50,750 nt of DNA from Candidatus Methanomethylophilaceae archaeon (GCA_007117455.1 SKGM01000003.1:1-50750), one strand, 5' to 3'. Shown: positions 18,750-29,088, counted from the stretch's first letter. Made by a program: numbers and translations. The notes: generated by a model from the letters alone, not told the origin.

Positions 18750-20045
18750 TGAACGGAGCTCCTCCGTCTCCCGACCGTAGACCGCCAGATTGAGCCTCTC
18801 CGGCCTCAGTATGTCGGCGGCCACGCGCATCACGTCATCCACATTCACGGCGTCCATCCTCTCCAGGTCATCCATGAATGTGACCGCCTCGCCACTCAGC
18901 ATGTAGTTCCTCGCCAGCCTGTACATCCGCGTCGATGTGGACTCCATCGCCCGGACGAGATGACCGCGGATCATGTTCTTGGCCTTCTGCAGCTCATCCT
19001 CCTCGATACCCTCCTCCAGTAGTCTCCTCATCTCCTTGGCCACAGTCTCGATGGTCTCCATCACGTTGTCCTCGGTCGATGAGAAGTAGGCGGCCAAGGA
19101 ACCGGCGTCGGAATGCTGGTCCACAGAGGTGTGTATCGAATACACCAAACCCTTCTCCTCCCTCACGCTCTGGAAGAGCCTGGATGACCCTCCCGCCCCC
19201 ATGATGGCGTTCAGGGCGCGTAGCGCTGTGCGGTCCGGATGGTTGGCGGGGTAGGCCGGGAAACCCATGGCGACGTAGCTGTGGTCCCCCTCACGGGGGA
19301 ATACACGGAGCCCGGTGCCGTGGTTCTGCGGCGGGGAGCGATCCAGGCCGGGGGATCCGTTCCTCCCCTCGAAGCTCTCCTCGGCCCAGTCCACGACCTC
19401 GTCCACATCGACGTTGCCGCAGGCTATGACCGCGATCTCCGGTATGCGGTAGCGCTCCTCGAAGTAGGAACGGAGGTCCTCCTCCCCCAAGGCCTTCACC
19501 GTCTCCACCGTTCCCGCCTCCAACTGTCCCAGGCCATGGTCCTCCCACATGGTCCGGGCGAAAAGGCTGTGGATATAGGAGTCGGGGTCGTCCTCCCACA
19601 TGCTTATCTCCTGCAGGACTATCTTCTTCTCCATCTCGATGTCCGCGGATCGGATGAGAGGGTTGACGGTTATGTCCGCCACCAGGTCCTTGGCCACCTG
19701 GGCGGTCCGGTCCAAGGTGACACCGAAATAGGCGGTCACCTCGGCGGAGGTGAATGCGTTCAGCTGACCGCCGGCGGCCTCCATCTCCCTCATTATCTGC
19801 ACGTTGTCACGGTTCTTGGTGCCACGGAAGAGCACATGCTCCAGAAGATGTGAAATCCCCATGAGAGCCTGCGGCTCGTCACGGGACCCGGTCCTGACGG
19901 CGAGCAGGTATCCGCTGGTCTGGGACCCAGGTATGCGTTCCACCGCCACAGGTATTCCGGACGGGGACTCCTTCAAAGTCAACTCGTATTCGCTCACAGA
20001 CTGGGGATGAAGCAATTGATAAATAAGCTTCACCGGGTTTACCAT
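18723..20045 (-). CDS. M16 family zinc protease
   Basis: GISHLLEHVLFRGTKNR (HxxEH); C-terminal M16 domain. Confidence 0.9.
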   Translation of the reverse strand: MVNPVKLIYQLLHPQSVSEYELTLKESPSGIPVAVERIPGSQTSGYLLAVRTGSRDEPQALMGISHLLEHVLFRGTKNRDNVQIMREMEAAGGQLNAFTSAEVTAYFGVTLDRTAQVAKDLVADITVNPLIRSADIEMEKKIVLQEISMWEDDPDSYIHSLFARTMWEDHGLGQLEAGTVETVKALGEEDLRSYFEERYRIPEIAVIACGNVDVDEVVDWAEESFEGRNGSPGLDRSPPQNHGTGLRVFPREGDHSYVAMGFPAYPANHPDRTALRALNAIMGAGGSSRLFQSVREEKGLVYSIHTSVDQHSDAGSLAAYFSSTEDNVMETIETVAKEMRRLLEEGIEEDELQKAKNMIRGHLVRAMESTSTRMYRLARNYMLSGEAVTFMDDLERMDAVNVDDVMRVAADILRPERLNLAVYGRETEELRSLDLSSLDL

Positions 20046-20060
20046 TATTCAAGTGGTAAA

Positions 20061-20810
20061 ATGGTCGAAGAGCTAACGGTCACTGAATATTCGAAGATGG
20101 ACTGCAGGAAAGCGATGGTCCTGGTGGGTTTCCCCAGTCTGGGATTGGTGAGCTCGATAGCGACCAACTTCATCGTCCGGACCCTGGGCCTGAAGAGGTT
20201 GGCCGGGATAAGCTCGCCGGACTTCCCGCCATACGCCATGGTGCAGGATGGTTTCCCCATGCCCCCGGTGCGCATCTACGGCGGAGACCGGCAATGTGAT
20301 GAGGACGGGGAGAATTGTGAGCACCTCATCGTGATCACCGCCGAGTTCCTGCCGAAGATGGAGATGCACCACCCCATGACCCAACTGATACTGGAATGGT
20401 GCGAGGAGAACGAGGTGGAGACCATCGTCACCATGGAGGGCATCGCCGGGACCGACACTGAGCAGTCCCCTGTGTGGGGCGTCGGAAGCAACCCCGCCAT
20501 GCGGGAGATGATGGAGAAGTACGGCATCCAGCCGATGGACGAGGGCATGGTGCGCGGGCTTTCGGGCATCATGCTCTACGAGGCCGCTGCGAGGGGGATC
20601 AACGTCCTGACCCTCATGGGACCAGCGCGGATGGACATCCCTGATGCCCGGGGAGCCGCCAGGCTGATGGAGAAGGTCGCCAGGATGCTACCCGAGCTCG
20701 ACCTGGACACCGAACCTCTGATCAAGGAGGCGGAGGAGCTCGAGAAGCGCATGAGGAGCGCCATGGACACCACTGGCATCGCCAGCGACAACTCCCATCT
20801 GTACGGATGA
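20061..20810 (+). CDS. PAC2-family (proteasome assembly chaperone-like) protein
   Basis: ALVGFPSLGLVSSIATNFIV-type N-terminus, ETIVTMEGIAGT, GLSGIMLYEAAARGINVLTLMGPARMDIPD. Start trimmed to MVEELTVTEYS. Confidence 0.85.
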   Translation: MVEELTVTEYSKMDCRKAMVLVGFPSLGLVSSIATNFIVRTLGLKRLAGISSPDFPPYAMVQDGFPMPPVRIYGGDRQCDEDGENCEHLIVITAEFLPKMEMHHPMTQLILEWCEENEVETIVTMEGIAGTDTEQSPVWGVGSNPAMREMMEKYGIQPMDEGMVRGLSGIMLYEAAARGINVLTLMGPARMDIPDARGAARLMEKVARMLPELDLDTEPLIKEAEELEKRMRSAMDTTGIASDNSHLYG

Positions 20811-21193
20811 TCGCCCTATACCTACTCAGCGTCCTGACCATACCTGCGGTGGTGGCATTGTTAGGTTATGTGTTGTGGAGGCATCCTCCCCGCTTCAGCC
20901 ACCTGTTCGGATACCGTACGAGGATGTCCATGTCCTCAGCTGCGATGTGGAGGGAGGCCCAACCGTTCGCAGGGAGGTCCTTGGTCATCGCCGCAGGATC
21001 AGGTCTGGCAATCAGCGCCCTGATCTACGGCCTGATGGGCTCCGGTTCAGGCTCCATACTGACATCGGTGTCCATCCAGACCCTGTTGGTACTATCCGTG
21101 ATTCCGCTGACGGAGAGGCATCTGCACCGAGTGAGGGAAACCGACCACTTGGACGATGGTGAGGGGGAAAGATTAAAAAGTCGACGCGGATAA
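20807..21193 (+). CDS. SdpI-like membrane protein
   Basis: FSHLFGYRTRMSMSSAAMWREAQPFAGRSLV resembles SdpI; three TM segments. Confidence 0.6.
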   Translation: MIALYLLSVLTIPAVVALLGYVLWRHPPRFSHLFGYRTRMSMSSAAMWREAQPFAGRSLVIAAGSGLAISALIYGLMGSGSGSILTSVSIQTLLVLSVIPLTERHLHRVRETDHLDDGEGERLKSRRG

Positions 21194-21201
21194 GCGGGGA
21201 C

Positions 21202-21672
21202 ATGCACCTGGTCCCGAAGAAATTCTTCGTCAGTTCGGGAGCCGCGATTAGCGAGGTTTCCGATCTCAACGCCTTCGACAAAGCTCTTATCAACGCCGGC
21301 GTCGGCGAGCAGAACATGCTGTCAGTTTCATCAGTCATACCTGAAGGCGCTGAGAAAGTCGACCCCCGCCCCCTCCCGATGGGTGCGATCACCCACTGTG
21401 TGCTCGCTCAGATGAGGGGCAGCGAGGGTGAGATGATCTCCGCCGGCATATCCTACGCGTTCCGGAAGGATGGCAAAGGCGGTTACGTGGCCGAGGGACA
21501 CCTGCACGGCTCCAAGGAATCACTGCGTGAGGTCCTGGAGTGGAAGATGGAGGAGATGGCCAAATTACGTGACATCGAGCTCGAGGAGATCCAGTTCGAG
21601 ATACAGGAGATGAAGATCCCGATGGACAACTACGGGACCTGCATCGCCTGCCTGATCTTCGTGGATTACTGA
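21202..21672 (+). CDS. pdaD: pyruvoyl-dependent arginine decarboxylase
   Basis: VPKKFFVSSGAAISEVSDLNAFDKALINAGVGEQNMLSVSSVIPEGAE (SxSS self-cleavage region). Confidence 0.93.
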   Translation: MHLVPKKFFVSSGAAISEVSDLNAFDKALINAGVGEQNMLSVSSVIPEGAEKVDPRPLPMGAITHCVLAQMRGSEGEMISAGISYAFRKDGKGGYVAEGHLHGSKESLREVLEWKMEEMAKLRDIELEEIQFEIQEMKIPMDNYGTCIACLIFVDY

Positions 21673-21686
21673 AGCGGGACGGAATC

Positions 21687-22124
21687 ATGTTCGGGGTGAT
21701 ACTCTGCTCCGGTTGCGGGAACCCTCGGGTCATCGACCTGGCCTCGACCTCGTCGAGGTGTCCCCGCTGTGGCGGATCGGCCGATCATCGCCGAGCCAAG
21801 GTCCATCTCCGCTCCGATGACCAGGCCGAGCTTAGGGCGGCCATATGGTCGCTCAACAGCACGCCTGGTTTCATACCGGGTCAGGAGTCCAAAGAAACCA
21901 TTTCAACCGACCCCGTATCCAAATTGCAACGCCAGGCCGAACGCATCTCCGACCCCGAGGAGAGGCTACGGATGGTCGTTGATGTCCTTTCCGAGGACGG
22001 GGAGGGGTTCACCCTCTCCGATCTCGAGGATTCTTTCCCGGAGAATGCTGGATCGATGCTACAAGGAATGATCGAGCTCGGCCTTGTATATGAACCGCGT
22101 CCCGGCCGATATCAGCGCCTCTGA
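21687..22124 (+). CDS. zinc-ribbon plus winged-HTH-like archaeal protein
   Basis: CSGCGNPRVIDLASTSSRCPRCGG; C-terminal LSDLEDSFPENAGSMLQGMIELGLVYEPRPGRYQ. Confidence 0.65.
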   Translation: MFGVILCSGCGNPRVIDLASTSSRCPRCGGSADHRRAKVHLRSDDQAELRAAIWSLNSTPGFIPGQESKETISTDPVSKLQRQAERISDPEERLRMVVDVLSEDGEGFTLSDLEDSFPENAGSMLQGMIELGLVYEPRPGRYQRL

Positions 22125-22203
22125 TACACTGCATCCTATCATACCGGCCCCTCATGGTTCAGAATTGATCCGTTCAGAGGGTTCGTTCCTGACTCGTCAG
22201 GAG

Positions 22204-22458
22204 TCAGCGAACGGAAAGCGGTCCATCGGAACCCGCCGCAGCGGCGGTGATGCCCATGTTCAGGGCCATCTGCTCAGGGAACAATGAGAAAGGCATGGAA
22301 TCGATATCGTCCAGTTCTTCGATGATGCCTTCGATGTCCGCGAACTCATTGACGCCGTCCCATACCGCCTCATGCAGGGTGGAAGAGGTTGCGAATCCCA
22401 GCAACACTATGATAACCCCGGCGATAATCGCAGCCTTGAACCAAGCGCCAATACCCAT
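22204..22458 (-). CDS. small single-TM hypothetical protein
   Basis: 84-aa ORF with hydrophobic N-terminal helix. Confidence 0.45.
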   Translation of the reverse strand: MGIGAWFKAAIIAGVIIVLLGFATSSTLHEAVWDGVNEFADIEGIIEELDDIDSMPFSLFPEQMALNMGITAAAAGSDGPLSVR

Positions 22459-22498
22459 GATGGAATTGATTGGTATAAGGGTTAATTAACACTTCGCA

Positions 22499-23182
22499 TC
22501 ACAGACGGTACTGCCTGACGGCCTGGCTCACCAACAACGGGACCCTCTTCCGGACCATCCACCAGCAGTATGCCGAGACCAGCCCGAATGCGGCCATCGA
22601 GCTCAGGTAGGCCCAGGGGAACATGCCGCTGTACAGGGGCAACATCAGGAGCTGGAAGCACAGGTTGACCCCCACCGCCTGGGAGAAGAACTCCCAGGTG
22701 TGGTCCCTGACCACGCCCTCGCCGATGGTGGTGCCTGTGGAACAATGGAGGAACACCTGTTGGAGGGTGAGCAGGGCGACGATAAACCAATCGAACCAGG
22801 CGGGGTCCTCTGCGAGGGTGAGGGTATAGAAGGCCAGCCCGAAGCCGAACGTGGCGCCCATGCCGATTCCGAGCGAAGTGCCGTAGAACACGGTGTCCAA
22901 TCGGCGTTGGAAACGGGGAAGGTTCAGTATCACCAGTTTCACCAGTTCCAGGACGAGGGCGAAACCGACCGCGACGAATATGGATGACCAGGGGAACCAG
23001 GTGTAGGCGGAGAACAGTATGACCCCGAGGACCATGCCGATGGCGAAGAGCAGGAAGAGCTTGCGGTCCTCGAAGAAGGCCTTGTCGGTCTGCGGATAGG
23101 TGTAAGGGCCGATCGCGTAATACAGCAGCACCAATGCGGGCCCGATGCCCATGACCGCCGCGATGGCCATTACCAGGTCCAT
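22499..23182 (-). CDS. polytopic membrane protein, possibly PrsW-like
   Basis: Multiple TM segments; topology resembles PrsW/CAAX-like proteins but catalytic EE motif not evident. Confidence 0.5.
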   Translation of the reverse strand: MDLVMAIAAVMGIGPALVLLYYAIGPYTYPQTDKAFFEDRKLFLLFAIGMVLGVILFSAYTWFPWSSIFVAVGFALVLELVKLVILNLPRFQRRLDTVFYGTSLGIGMGATFGFGLAFYTLTLAEDPAWFDWFIVALLTLQQVFLHCSTGTTIGEGVVRDHTWEFFSQAVGVNLCFQLLMLPLYSGMFPWAYLSSMAAFGLVSAYCWWMVRKRVPLLVSQAVRQYRL

Positions 23183-23221
23183 ATCCGACGCAATGTGCCC
23201 TTCCGTTTATAAGCGTGATGC

Positions 23222-25102
23222 TCAGGCCACGATTCGGTCATGATAATGGGCGACCATGCAGGAACGGAGGCATCGACCGCAACGGTCACAGGCCTCGGAC
23301 ACCCTCAGGCCTCCATCGATCCTTATGGCCTTCCGAGGACAGCCTTTGGCGCATATGCCGCACTCGGTGCACATCTGATATCTCACCAGCGCCTTGACCG
23401 TCAGGTCGAATAACTCCTCCGCCGACTCACGGTTGGGAGCGACTACCGAAACCTGTCCTCCAGCGAAGACCTTGGCGGTGGCTCCCTTGTGACGTAGGAG
23501 GGCCAGGTCGAACTCCTCCGAATAGCGGACGTCCCCGACCGTCCTCAGGGAGTCCCGCATCATCTCCAGCGGCCTCCGCAGAGGCGTGCGGAGGACGGCC
23601 TCAACCGAATGGCCTCCAGCAGCGCAGGGGGAGACCCCTTTCACCATCTTCAGGGACACATTGTCGGAGCCCTCCGGACGGAGCCTGATGTCCATATCCT
23701 CCGCCAACCGGAGCATCTTCGGTGGCAGGGACTTCCATCTCCAGAAACCCTGCTCCACGAACTCGGGGGGTAGACCCCTCCCCTCTGCCCAGTCGCGAAG
23801 ATGGGAATCCCATCTGGCATAAAGCTCAGGATGGATGGACCTGGTCCGCTCCCAATCGCTGCCCAATGATGCCGGGCATAGGTAGCAGCCTATACGTGCG
23901 TAATCCATCTCGTAAAGCGGGTTGTACTCCGCCCCCTTCATCCAGATATATGCCCAGACCTCGGCGGCGCTCCAGGACCGGATGGGATTCATCACGGTCT
24001 GGTTGGGCACGAAGGGATTACGGGCCACGAAGCGGGTGTCGGAGCGGGAGAATGACTCCAAGGAACGGTTCCCTTCCACGGTTATCGTCCCCCTGGGATA
24101 TAGTGATGATATGCCTTCCGTCATCGGACCCAACTTACAACTCTTGCAGCACCAACGGAAGTCCTTGGCCGGGGGGCCGAAGGCCTCCACGTTCTGCCAG
24201 AAGGAATCCCCGGCATCCATCTCATGCAGGGTGAGTCCCCTTCGGGATGCGAATTCCCTGACGTGGTCCACGGTCTCCGGGAACTCCAGACCGGTGTTTA
24301 CGAAAAGCAGGTCCAGAGGCCCGAGGGCCTTCTCAGCGAGAAGATATGATGCCAGCGAGTCCTTCCCTCCCGAGAACGATGCGGTCACCGGCTGCCTCTT
24401 ACCCTTGGCGAAGGAACGGATGTCGCTAAGCGCATTGGACTCCAGTCTCCGGAGATGCTCAATGTTGGCGGCCACGAACACATCCCGTGTCGACCGAGGG
24501 CCGGCATCGAAGGGTGCTTTGCAGACCCCTTTGACCTTGAACGCCTTGTCAGCATCCATGATCGACCGGGAGTCGGCACGTGCGACGGCGGCCATGACCG
24601 AGGCGCCGCTCCTCACCACCAAAGGGTCTCCGGAGGAGAAATCCCCCATCACCTTTCTGATCGTGCTGCCAGGATAGGTCCTGCCCTGAACATGACCACT
24701 CAGCTTCCCGCATTCGATCACGTTGCTCACCGCATGAGGCTCGATCATTGAGGCCCCGTCGGCCTTGAGGTCGAGGAGGTATCGCCTCTCCACAAGGTCC
24801 CATCTCAAGGTCCCGACCACCGAGCCGCCGATCACCACCTCCTCGGTACGGTCCTCTCCTGCGACCTTGTTAAGGAACACAGGTCTTTCCTCCAGGGGAG
24901 AGTCGGAGCCGAAACTCCTGCGGAACAATGACCTCACCAGCTCCTCCCCCCCATCCATGGCCGGCCGGATGTCCCCGGGGGAGTTCACCTCGAACACTCT
25001 TGGTTTACTGGAACAGTGGGAGCAACCCCTCCCGAGCAGGAGGGTGCCACAGCTGTCACACCATCGCATCTCCTCCTTACCGTGGGACCTGTGTTCGGCC
25101 AT
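23222..25102 (-). CDS. multidomain PAPS-reductase-family protein (zinc ribbon, PUA-like, PP-loop, 4Fe-4S)
   Basis: CDSCGTLLLGRGCSHCS; VVRSGASVMAAVARADS; SFSGGKDSLAS; CCKSCKLGP; CTECGICAKGCP..CDRCGRCLRSCM. Confidence 0.85.
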   Translation of the reverse strand: MAEHRSHGKEEMRWCDSCGTLLLGRGCSHCSSKPRVFEVNSPGDIRPAMDGGEELVRSLFRRSFGSDSPLEERPVFLNKVAGEDRTEEVVIGGSVVGTLRWDLVERRYLLDLKADGASMIEPHAVSNVIECGKLSGHVQGRTYPGSTIRKVMGDFSSGDPLVVRSGASVMAAVARADSRSIMDADKAFKVKGVCKAPFDAGPRSTRDVFVAANIEHLRRLESNALSDIRSFAKGKRQPVTASFSGGKDSLASYLLAEKALGPLDLLFVNTGLEFPETVDHVREFASRRGLTLHEMDAGDSFWQNVEAFGPPAKDFRWCCKSCKLGPMTEGISSLYPRGTITVEGNRSLESFSRSDTRFVARNPFVPNQTVMNPIRSWSAAEVWAYIWMKGAEYNPLYEMDYARIGCYLCPASLGSDWERTRSIHPELYARWDSHLRDWAEGRGLPPEFVEQGFWRWKSLPPKMLRLAEDMDIRLRPEGSDNVSLKMVKGVSPCAAGGHSVEAVLRTPLRRPLEMMRDSLRTVGDVRYSEEFDLALLRHKGATAKVFAGGQVSVVAPNRESAEELFDLTVKALVRYQMCTECGICAKGCPRKAIRIDGGLRVSEACDRCGRCLRSCMVAHYHDRIVA

Positions 25103-25188
25103 CGGGCTTCGATTGTGTTCCCCTTATTTAGGCTTTCGAAGGGGTTGGACCGTTACCGTTAATACGACCTATCGTACTTGACCCAACG

Positions 25189-25824
25189 ATGTACGACCCC
25201 TTTGACAGCCCCTACAAGAGGTCCGGAGGCATGGTGAGGTTCAGCCGCCGGGAGATCTATGAGATCGGTGTGTCGGTGGTGGTCCTGACGGTGGCCTTCG
25301 CCATCGTCTTCATGCAATGGTACGACCTACCTGAGGCAACTGCCTTGGGAGAGTTCGCCACCTGGCTGATCATATGCTTCGTCATCGTCCTCGCGGGGTT
25401 CGTGTTCCATGAGTTGGGTCACAAGTTCGTCGCCCAGGCCTATGGCGCCTGGGCGGAGTACCGCATGTACCCCCAGGGCCTGGGATTGGCCTTGGTGGTC
25501 TCTTTGCTGGGATTCATCTTCGCAGCGCCGGGAGCGGTCTACATCCAAGGGATGATCAGCAAGCGTCAGAACGGCATGATCAGTGTGGCCGGACCGATGG
25601 TCAACCTGGTGGTGGGGATCATCGCGCTCTTGGTTGCATCATTGCTCAACGGCGGCATGCTGGAGTTCGCATTCCTGATGCTGGCCCGGATAAGTCTGAT
25701 ACTCGCCCTGTTCAACCTCATACCCTTCCCGCCCTTGGACGGGTCCAAGGTCATCCGCTGGAGCCCTGTCGTCTACTTCCTGGTTGCGGGTAGCGCCCTG
25801 GTCATGTTCATCATGACCTTCTGA
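25189..25824 (+). CDS. M50-family (site-2 protease-like) membrane metalloprotease
   Basis: FHELGHKFVA (HExxH) and LFNLIPFPPLDGSKV. Confidence 0.9.
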   Translation: MYDPFDSPYKRSGGMVRFSRREIYEIGVSVVVLTVAFAIVFMQWYDLPEATALGEFATWLIICFVIVLAGFVFHELGHKFVAQAYGAWAEYRMYPQGLGLALVVSLLGFIFAAPGAVYIQGMISKRQNGMISVAGPMVNLVVGIIALLVASLLNGGMLEFAFLMLARISLILALFNLIPFPPLDGSKVIRWSPVVYFLVAGSALVMFIMTF

Positions 25825-25827
25825 ATT

Positions 25828-26289
25828 TCAGGTCTCCTCGGCGATCGACCGCAACCTCTCCCTTACCCTCTCCAGCTCAGCCATTCTCTCTGGAAATGCC
25901 CTGAGTTTGCGGTACTCATACCACAGGCCCAGGACCGGGAGCCCTATGAAAACCACATATACCATGGCCATGACTGCCAATTGGACCTGGCTAGATGCGT
26001 CGCCGAAAAAATCATCCACCGCGACTTCGCCCAAACTCATGGCTATGACGGCGGACAGGGGCAGAGCCAATATCAGCAGTGCTATAATGAACAATCGAGT
26101 CAGGGGCTTCCCGAGCTCAACGATTTCCCTCTCCACCTTGCAGAGTGGGCAGATCCTATGATATCTTATCTTGCCACTGTCGGGATCCTTTTCTGATTCC
26201 GTGGTGCAGCATTCCTCACAGACCCGGGCGCCGCATTCATTGCAGACCCTTTTACCCTCTGCATCATGGTGGAACCGGCATTTTTCCAA
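25828..26289 (-). CDS. B-box-type zinc finger membrane protein
   Basis: CRFHHDAEGKRVCNECGARVCEECC..HRICPLCK followed by two TM helices. Confidence 0.7.
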   Translation of the reverse strand: MEKCRFHHDAEGKRVCNECGARVCEECCTTESEKDPDSGKIRYHRICPLCKVEREIVELGKPLTRLFIIALLILALPLSAVIAMSLGEVAVDDFFGDASSQVQLAVMAMVYVVFIGLPVLGLWYEYRKLRAFPERMAELERVRERLRSIAEET

Positions 26290-26334
26290 TACATTCCTCC
26301 TTGCAAGGAAGGTTTGTCATTATCCGCATAAGAA

Positions 26335-27774
26335 CTATTCCACCGACTTGGGGTCACAAGGGTATCTCAAAGGACCCAGCAACCCATCCTCCTCCCATTG
26401 ATGGAGTTTACCCGGATTGAGTATGTTGTTCGGGTCCAAGGCCTTCTTTATCTCCACCATGGTGCTCAGGGCGGACCTCCTCTCCAGGATGAAGTCCGGC
26501 GCCTTGGACATTCCCACACCATGCTCACCGCTCACCGAACCGCCGAGTTCTATGGTCGCCTGGAATATCTCGCGTACCGCCTTCTCCGCTGCCAGCCACT
26601 GTTCTTCCGAACGGGGGTCGATGAGCATCTTGGTGTGCAGATTGCCATCGGCGGCATGGCCGTAGGTGGCCACGGTCACACCGTTGCGCTCCGCTATCGC
26701 CTGGTAGGCCTTGACCGCCTCCGGTATACGGCTGACCGGGAGTACCATATCATCAGCCAGTGAGACCGATGAGTGACCGGGTCGTAATGAACTGAGGGAT
26801 GTCATGACCGCCTGACGGCTCTTGGACCATGCCGCCATCTGGACCTTATCGTGGGTGGTCTCGACGGTGGTCGCCCCCTGACGCTCGGCGACCTCCTTCA
26901 CGACCGCTAGTTCCTTATCCACTATCATCGGGTCTCCGTCAACCTCCACCATGCACAGAGCCTGGCAATCGGGGAGTGGACCTCCCAAAGCCTGGTTCAC
27001 AGCGTTGATGCTGACGCTGTCCATGAGTTCCAAGGACGATGGTATCAAAGGCTCGGCGATCAGTGCGGCCACAAACTCACCCGCCTGCTCCGGACCAGGG
27101 AAGGCGGCCAATGCCATGGCGGAGGACTTCGGTTTGGGGGATATCTTCAGAATCACCTCGGTGATGACCCCCAAGGTCCCCTCGCTGGCGACCATGAGTC
27201 TTGCCAACTGGTATCCGGATGAGTCCTTGAGGGTCCCGGTACCCGCCTGCACGATCTCACCGTTCGCCTTGACGAAGGTCATACCCAGGACGTAATCGCG
27301 GGTGGCGCCGTACTTTATGGCGCGCATACCGCTGGCGTTGAGGGCCACCATGCCGCCTATCTGACAAGCCTCCCCGCTGCCAGGGGTGGGCGGGAAGAAG
27401 AAACCATAGGGTGCCAGGGCCTTGTTGAGGTCATCATACACAACCCCGGGCTGGACGACACAGAGCAGATCGGCGACGCTGATCCTCTCCACGCCGTCCA
27501 TCCGGCTCATGTCCAGGACCATGCCGCCTTTGATCGGTACTGCGGACCCGCATAGTCCGGTACCCCCTCCGCGGGGCACCACCGGTATGAGATTCTCATT
27601 GGCCACCTTCATCAGCTCTGAGACCTGCTCCGTGGTCCGGGGCTGAACCACGATGTCCGGTTGGCCCCGGTATATGGAGGCGTCGAACCCGTATGTGTAG
27701 GTGCGGGCCTTGCTGGTGCTGTATCCATCCTCACCCACTATAGCGGCTATCAAGGCTACGATGCTCTGGTCCAT
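26335..27774 (-). CDS. FAD-binding oxidoreductase, GlcD/D-lactate dehydrogenase family
   Basis: VVPRGGGTGLCGSAVP FAD-binding motif; GGSVSGEHGVG; C-terminal NPGKLH. Confidence 0.9.
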   Translation of the reverse strand: MDQSIVALIAAIVGEDGYSTSKARTYTYGFDASIYRGQPDIVVQPRTTEQVSELMKVANENLIPVVPRGGGTGLCGSAVPIKGGMVLDMSRMDGVERISVADLLCVVQPGVVYDDLNKALAPYGFFFPPTPGSGEACQIGGMVALNASGMRAIKYGATRDYVLGMTFVKANGEIVQAGTGTLKDSSGYQLARLMVASEGTLGVITEVILKISPKPKSSAMALAAFPGPEQAGEFVAALIAEPLIPSSLELMDSVSINAVNQALGGPLPDCQALCMVEVDGDPMIVDKELAVVKEVAERQGATTVETTHDKVQMAAWSKSRQAVMTSLSSLRPGHSSVSLADDMVLPVSRIPEAVKAYQAIAERNGVTVATYGHAADGNLHTKMLIDPRSEEQWLAAEKAVREIFQATIELGGSVSGEHGVGMSKAPDFILERRSALSTMVEIKKALDPNNILNPGKLHQWEEDGLLGPLRYPCDPKSVE

Positions 27775-27869
27775 ATTCCCTCCCCCTCACGATGTTGGCG
27801 GTTCGATTTATAGATATTGTAGGACCCGCCCACACTGGTAAACGTAGTTGTCCGGGGTCCGCAGGACAC

Positions 27870-28325
27870 TCACTCTGGAGACATTAGAAGGTAGCGGACC
27901 TCCCTGAGGACCTCGCCCAGCCGTCGGTTGAGCCGGCTGAGCGACAGGATGGTCACCGCCAGGATAACCACCGTTACGCCGATGAAGGTCTCCATCCCCG
28001 CCGAGAACCACCCTCCCAGGAACAGTACGGTGAGCAGGAAGGTGGCGACTCCCGCCTCTGTGAGCAGTTCCCGCGACTGAAGGCAGTCCCTCCAACGCGC
28101 ATCGTGCATATGGTAGGCGTCACGGAAATGTTCTGGCCTCACCTCCTCAACGATCCTCTCGGCCGACTCCCGAGGGGAGGCGGAGGAAATCCTGCCTTGG
28201 AGTGAGAATCTGGTCGTCAGTACCCTCCAAAGCACCAACGGTATCGATTTGGCGAGCAGGAAGAAGGCGGATATGAACACCGCATTCACTGCCACCTCGT
28301 ATCCTATCTCGAAGGACATCGGCAC
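27870..28325 (-). CDS. hypothetical membrane protein
   Basis: 151-aa ORF with three hydrophobic segments. Confidence 0.5.
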   Translation of the reverse strand: MPMSFEIGYEVAVNAVFISAFFLLAKSIPLVLWRVLTTRFSLQGRISSASPRESAERIVEEVRPEHFRDAYHMHDARWRDCLQSRELLTEAGVATFLLTVLFLGGWFSAGMETFIGVTVVILAVTILSLSRLNRRLGEVLREVRYLLMSPE

Positions 28326-28397
28326 CTGACCAAGGTGATGGCATTTATAGTGAACGCCCTGCGAAACCGTTTATTAAGAGAAGTCTTATGCCACGGC

Positions 28398-29021
28398 ATG
28401 GAAGCAAGGATCGTGCTGCTCGGCCCCCCGGGGTCCGGTAAGGGCACCCAGGCGGAGAGGATGGAGGATGAGCTCGGTTTCGTGAGGCTCTCCACCGGTG
28501 ACCTGCTCCGCGAGGCGGTGCGCAATCAGACCGAACTCGGGAAACAGGCCAAGGAGTTCATGGACCAAGGCCTGCTGGTCCCGAACGAGCTGGTCATCGG
28601 CCTCATGAAGGAGAAGATCGACCGTATGGACGGCGGTTACATCCTGGACGGTTTCCCGCGCACCGTACAACAGGCCGAGGTGCTGGAGAGCATCACCTCC
28701 GTGGACCACGCCATCAACCTCGATGTGGATGACGAGGAGCTCGTCAGCCGCCTGACCAAGAGGCGGAGCTGCCCGGACTGCAACGCTGTCTTCCACCTGC
28801 TCTACAAGCCTCCGGCCGCAGAGGGCGTTTGCGACCGCTGCGGCGGTGAGCTCTACCAGCGCTCCGACGACAGCGAGGAGACGGTCCGCAACCGTTTGAA
28901 GGTCTACCGTGAGAACACCTTCCCGCTCATAGAGTTCTATGGGAAGAGGGGCGTTCTCCGCGATATCGACGGTGTCGGTGACATCGACGAGATATTCCAG
29001 GCTATCAAGGGATTGCTCTGA
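28398..29021 (+). CDS. adk: adenylate kinase
   Basis: MEARIVLLGPPGSGKGTQAERM, LDGFPRTVQQAE, zinc LID CPDCNAVFH..CDRCGGEL. Confidence 0.95.
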   Translation: MEARIVLLGPPGSGKGTQAERMEDELGFVRLSTGDLLREAVRNQTELGKQAKEFMDQGLLVPNELVIGLMKEKIDRMDGGYILDGFPRTVQQAEVLESITSVDHAINLDVDDEELVSRLTKRRSCPDCNAVFHLLYKPPAAEGVCDRCGGELYQRSDDSEETVRNRLKVYRENTFPLIEFYGKRGVLRDIDGVGDIDEIFQAIKGLL

Positions 29022-29088
29022 GAAACCACTTCCTTACCTCTTTCCCAAGAGAAATTTTTAAAAGGATGATTACTTACGGGGGTCTGAA

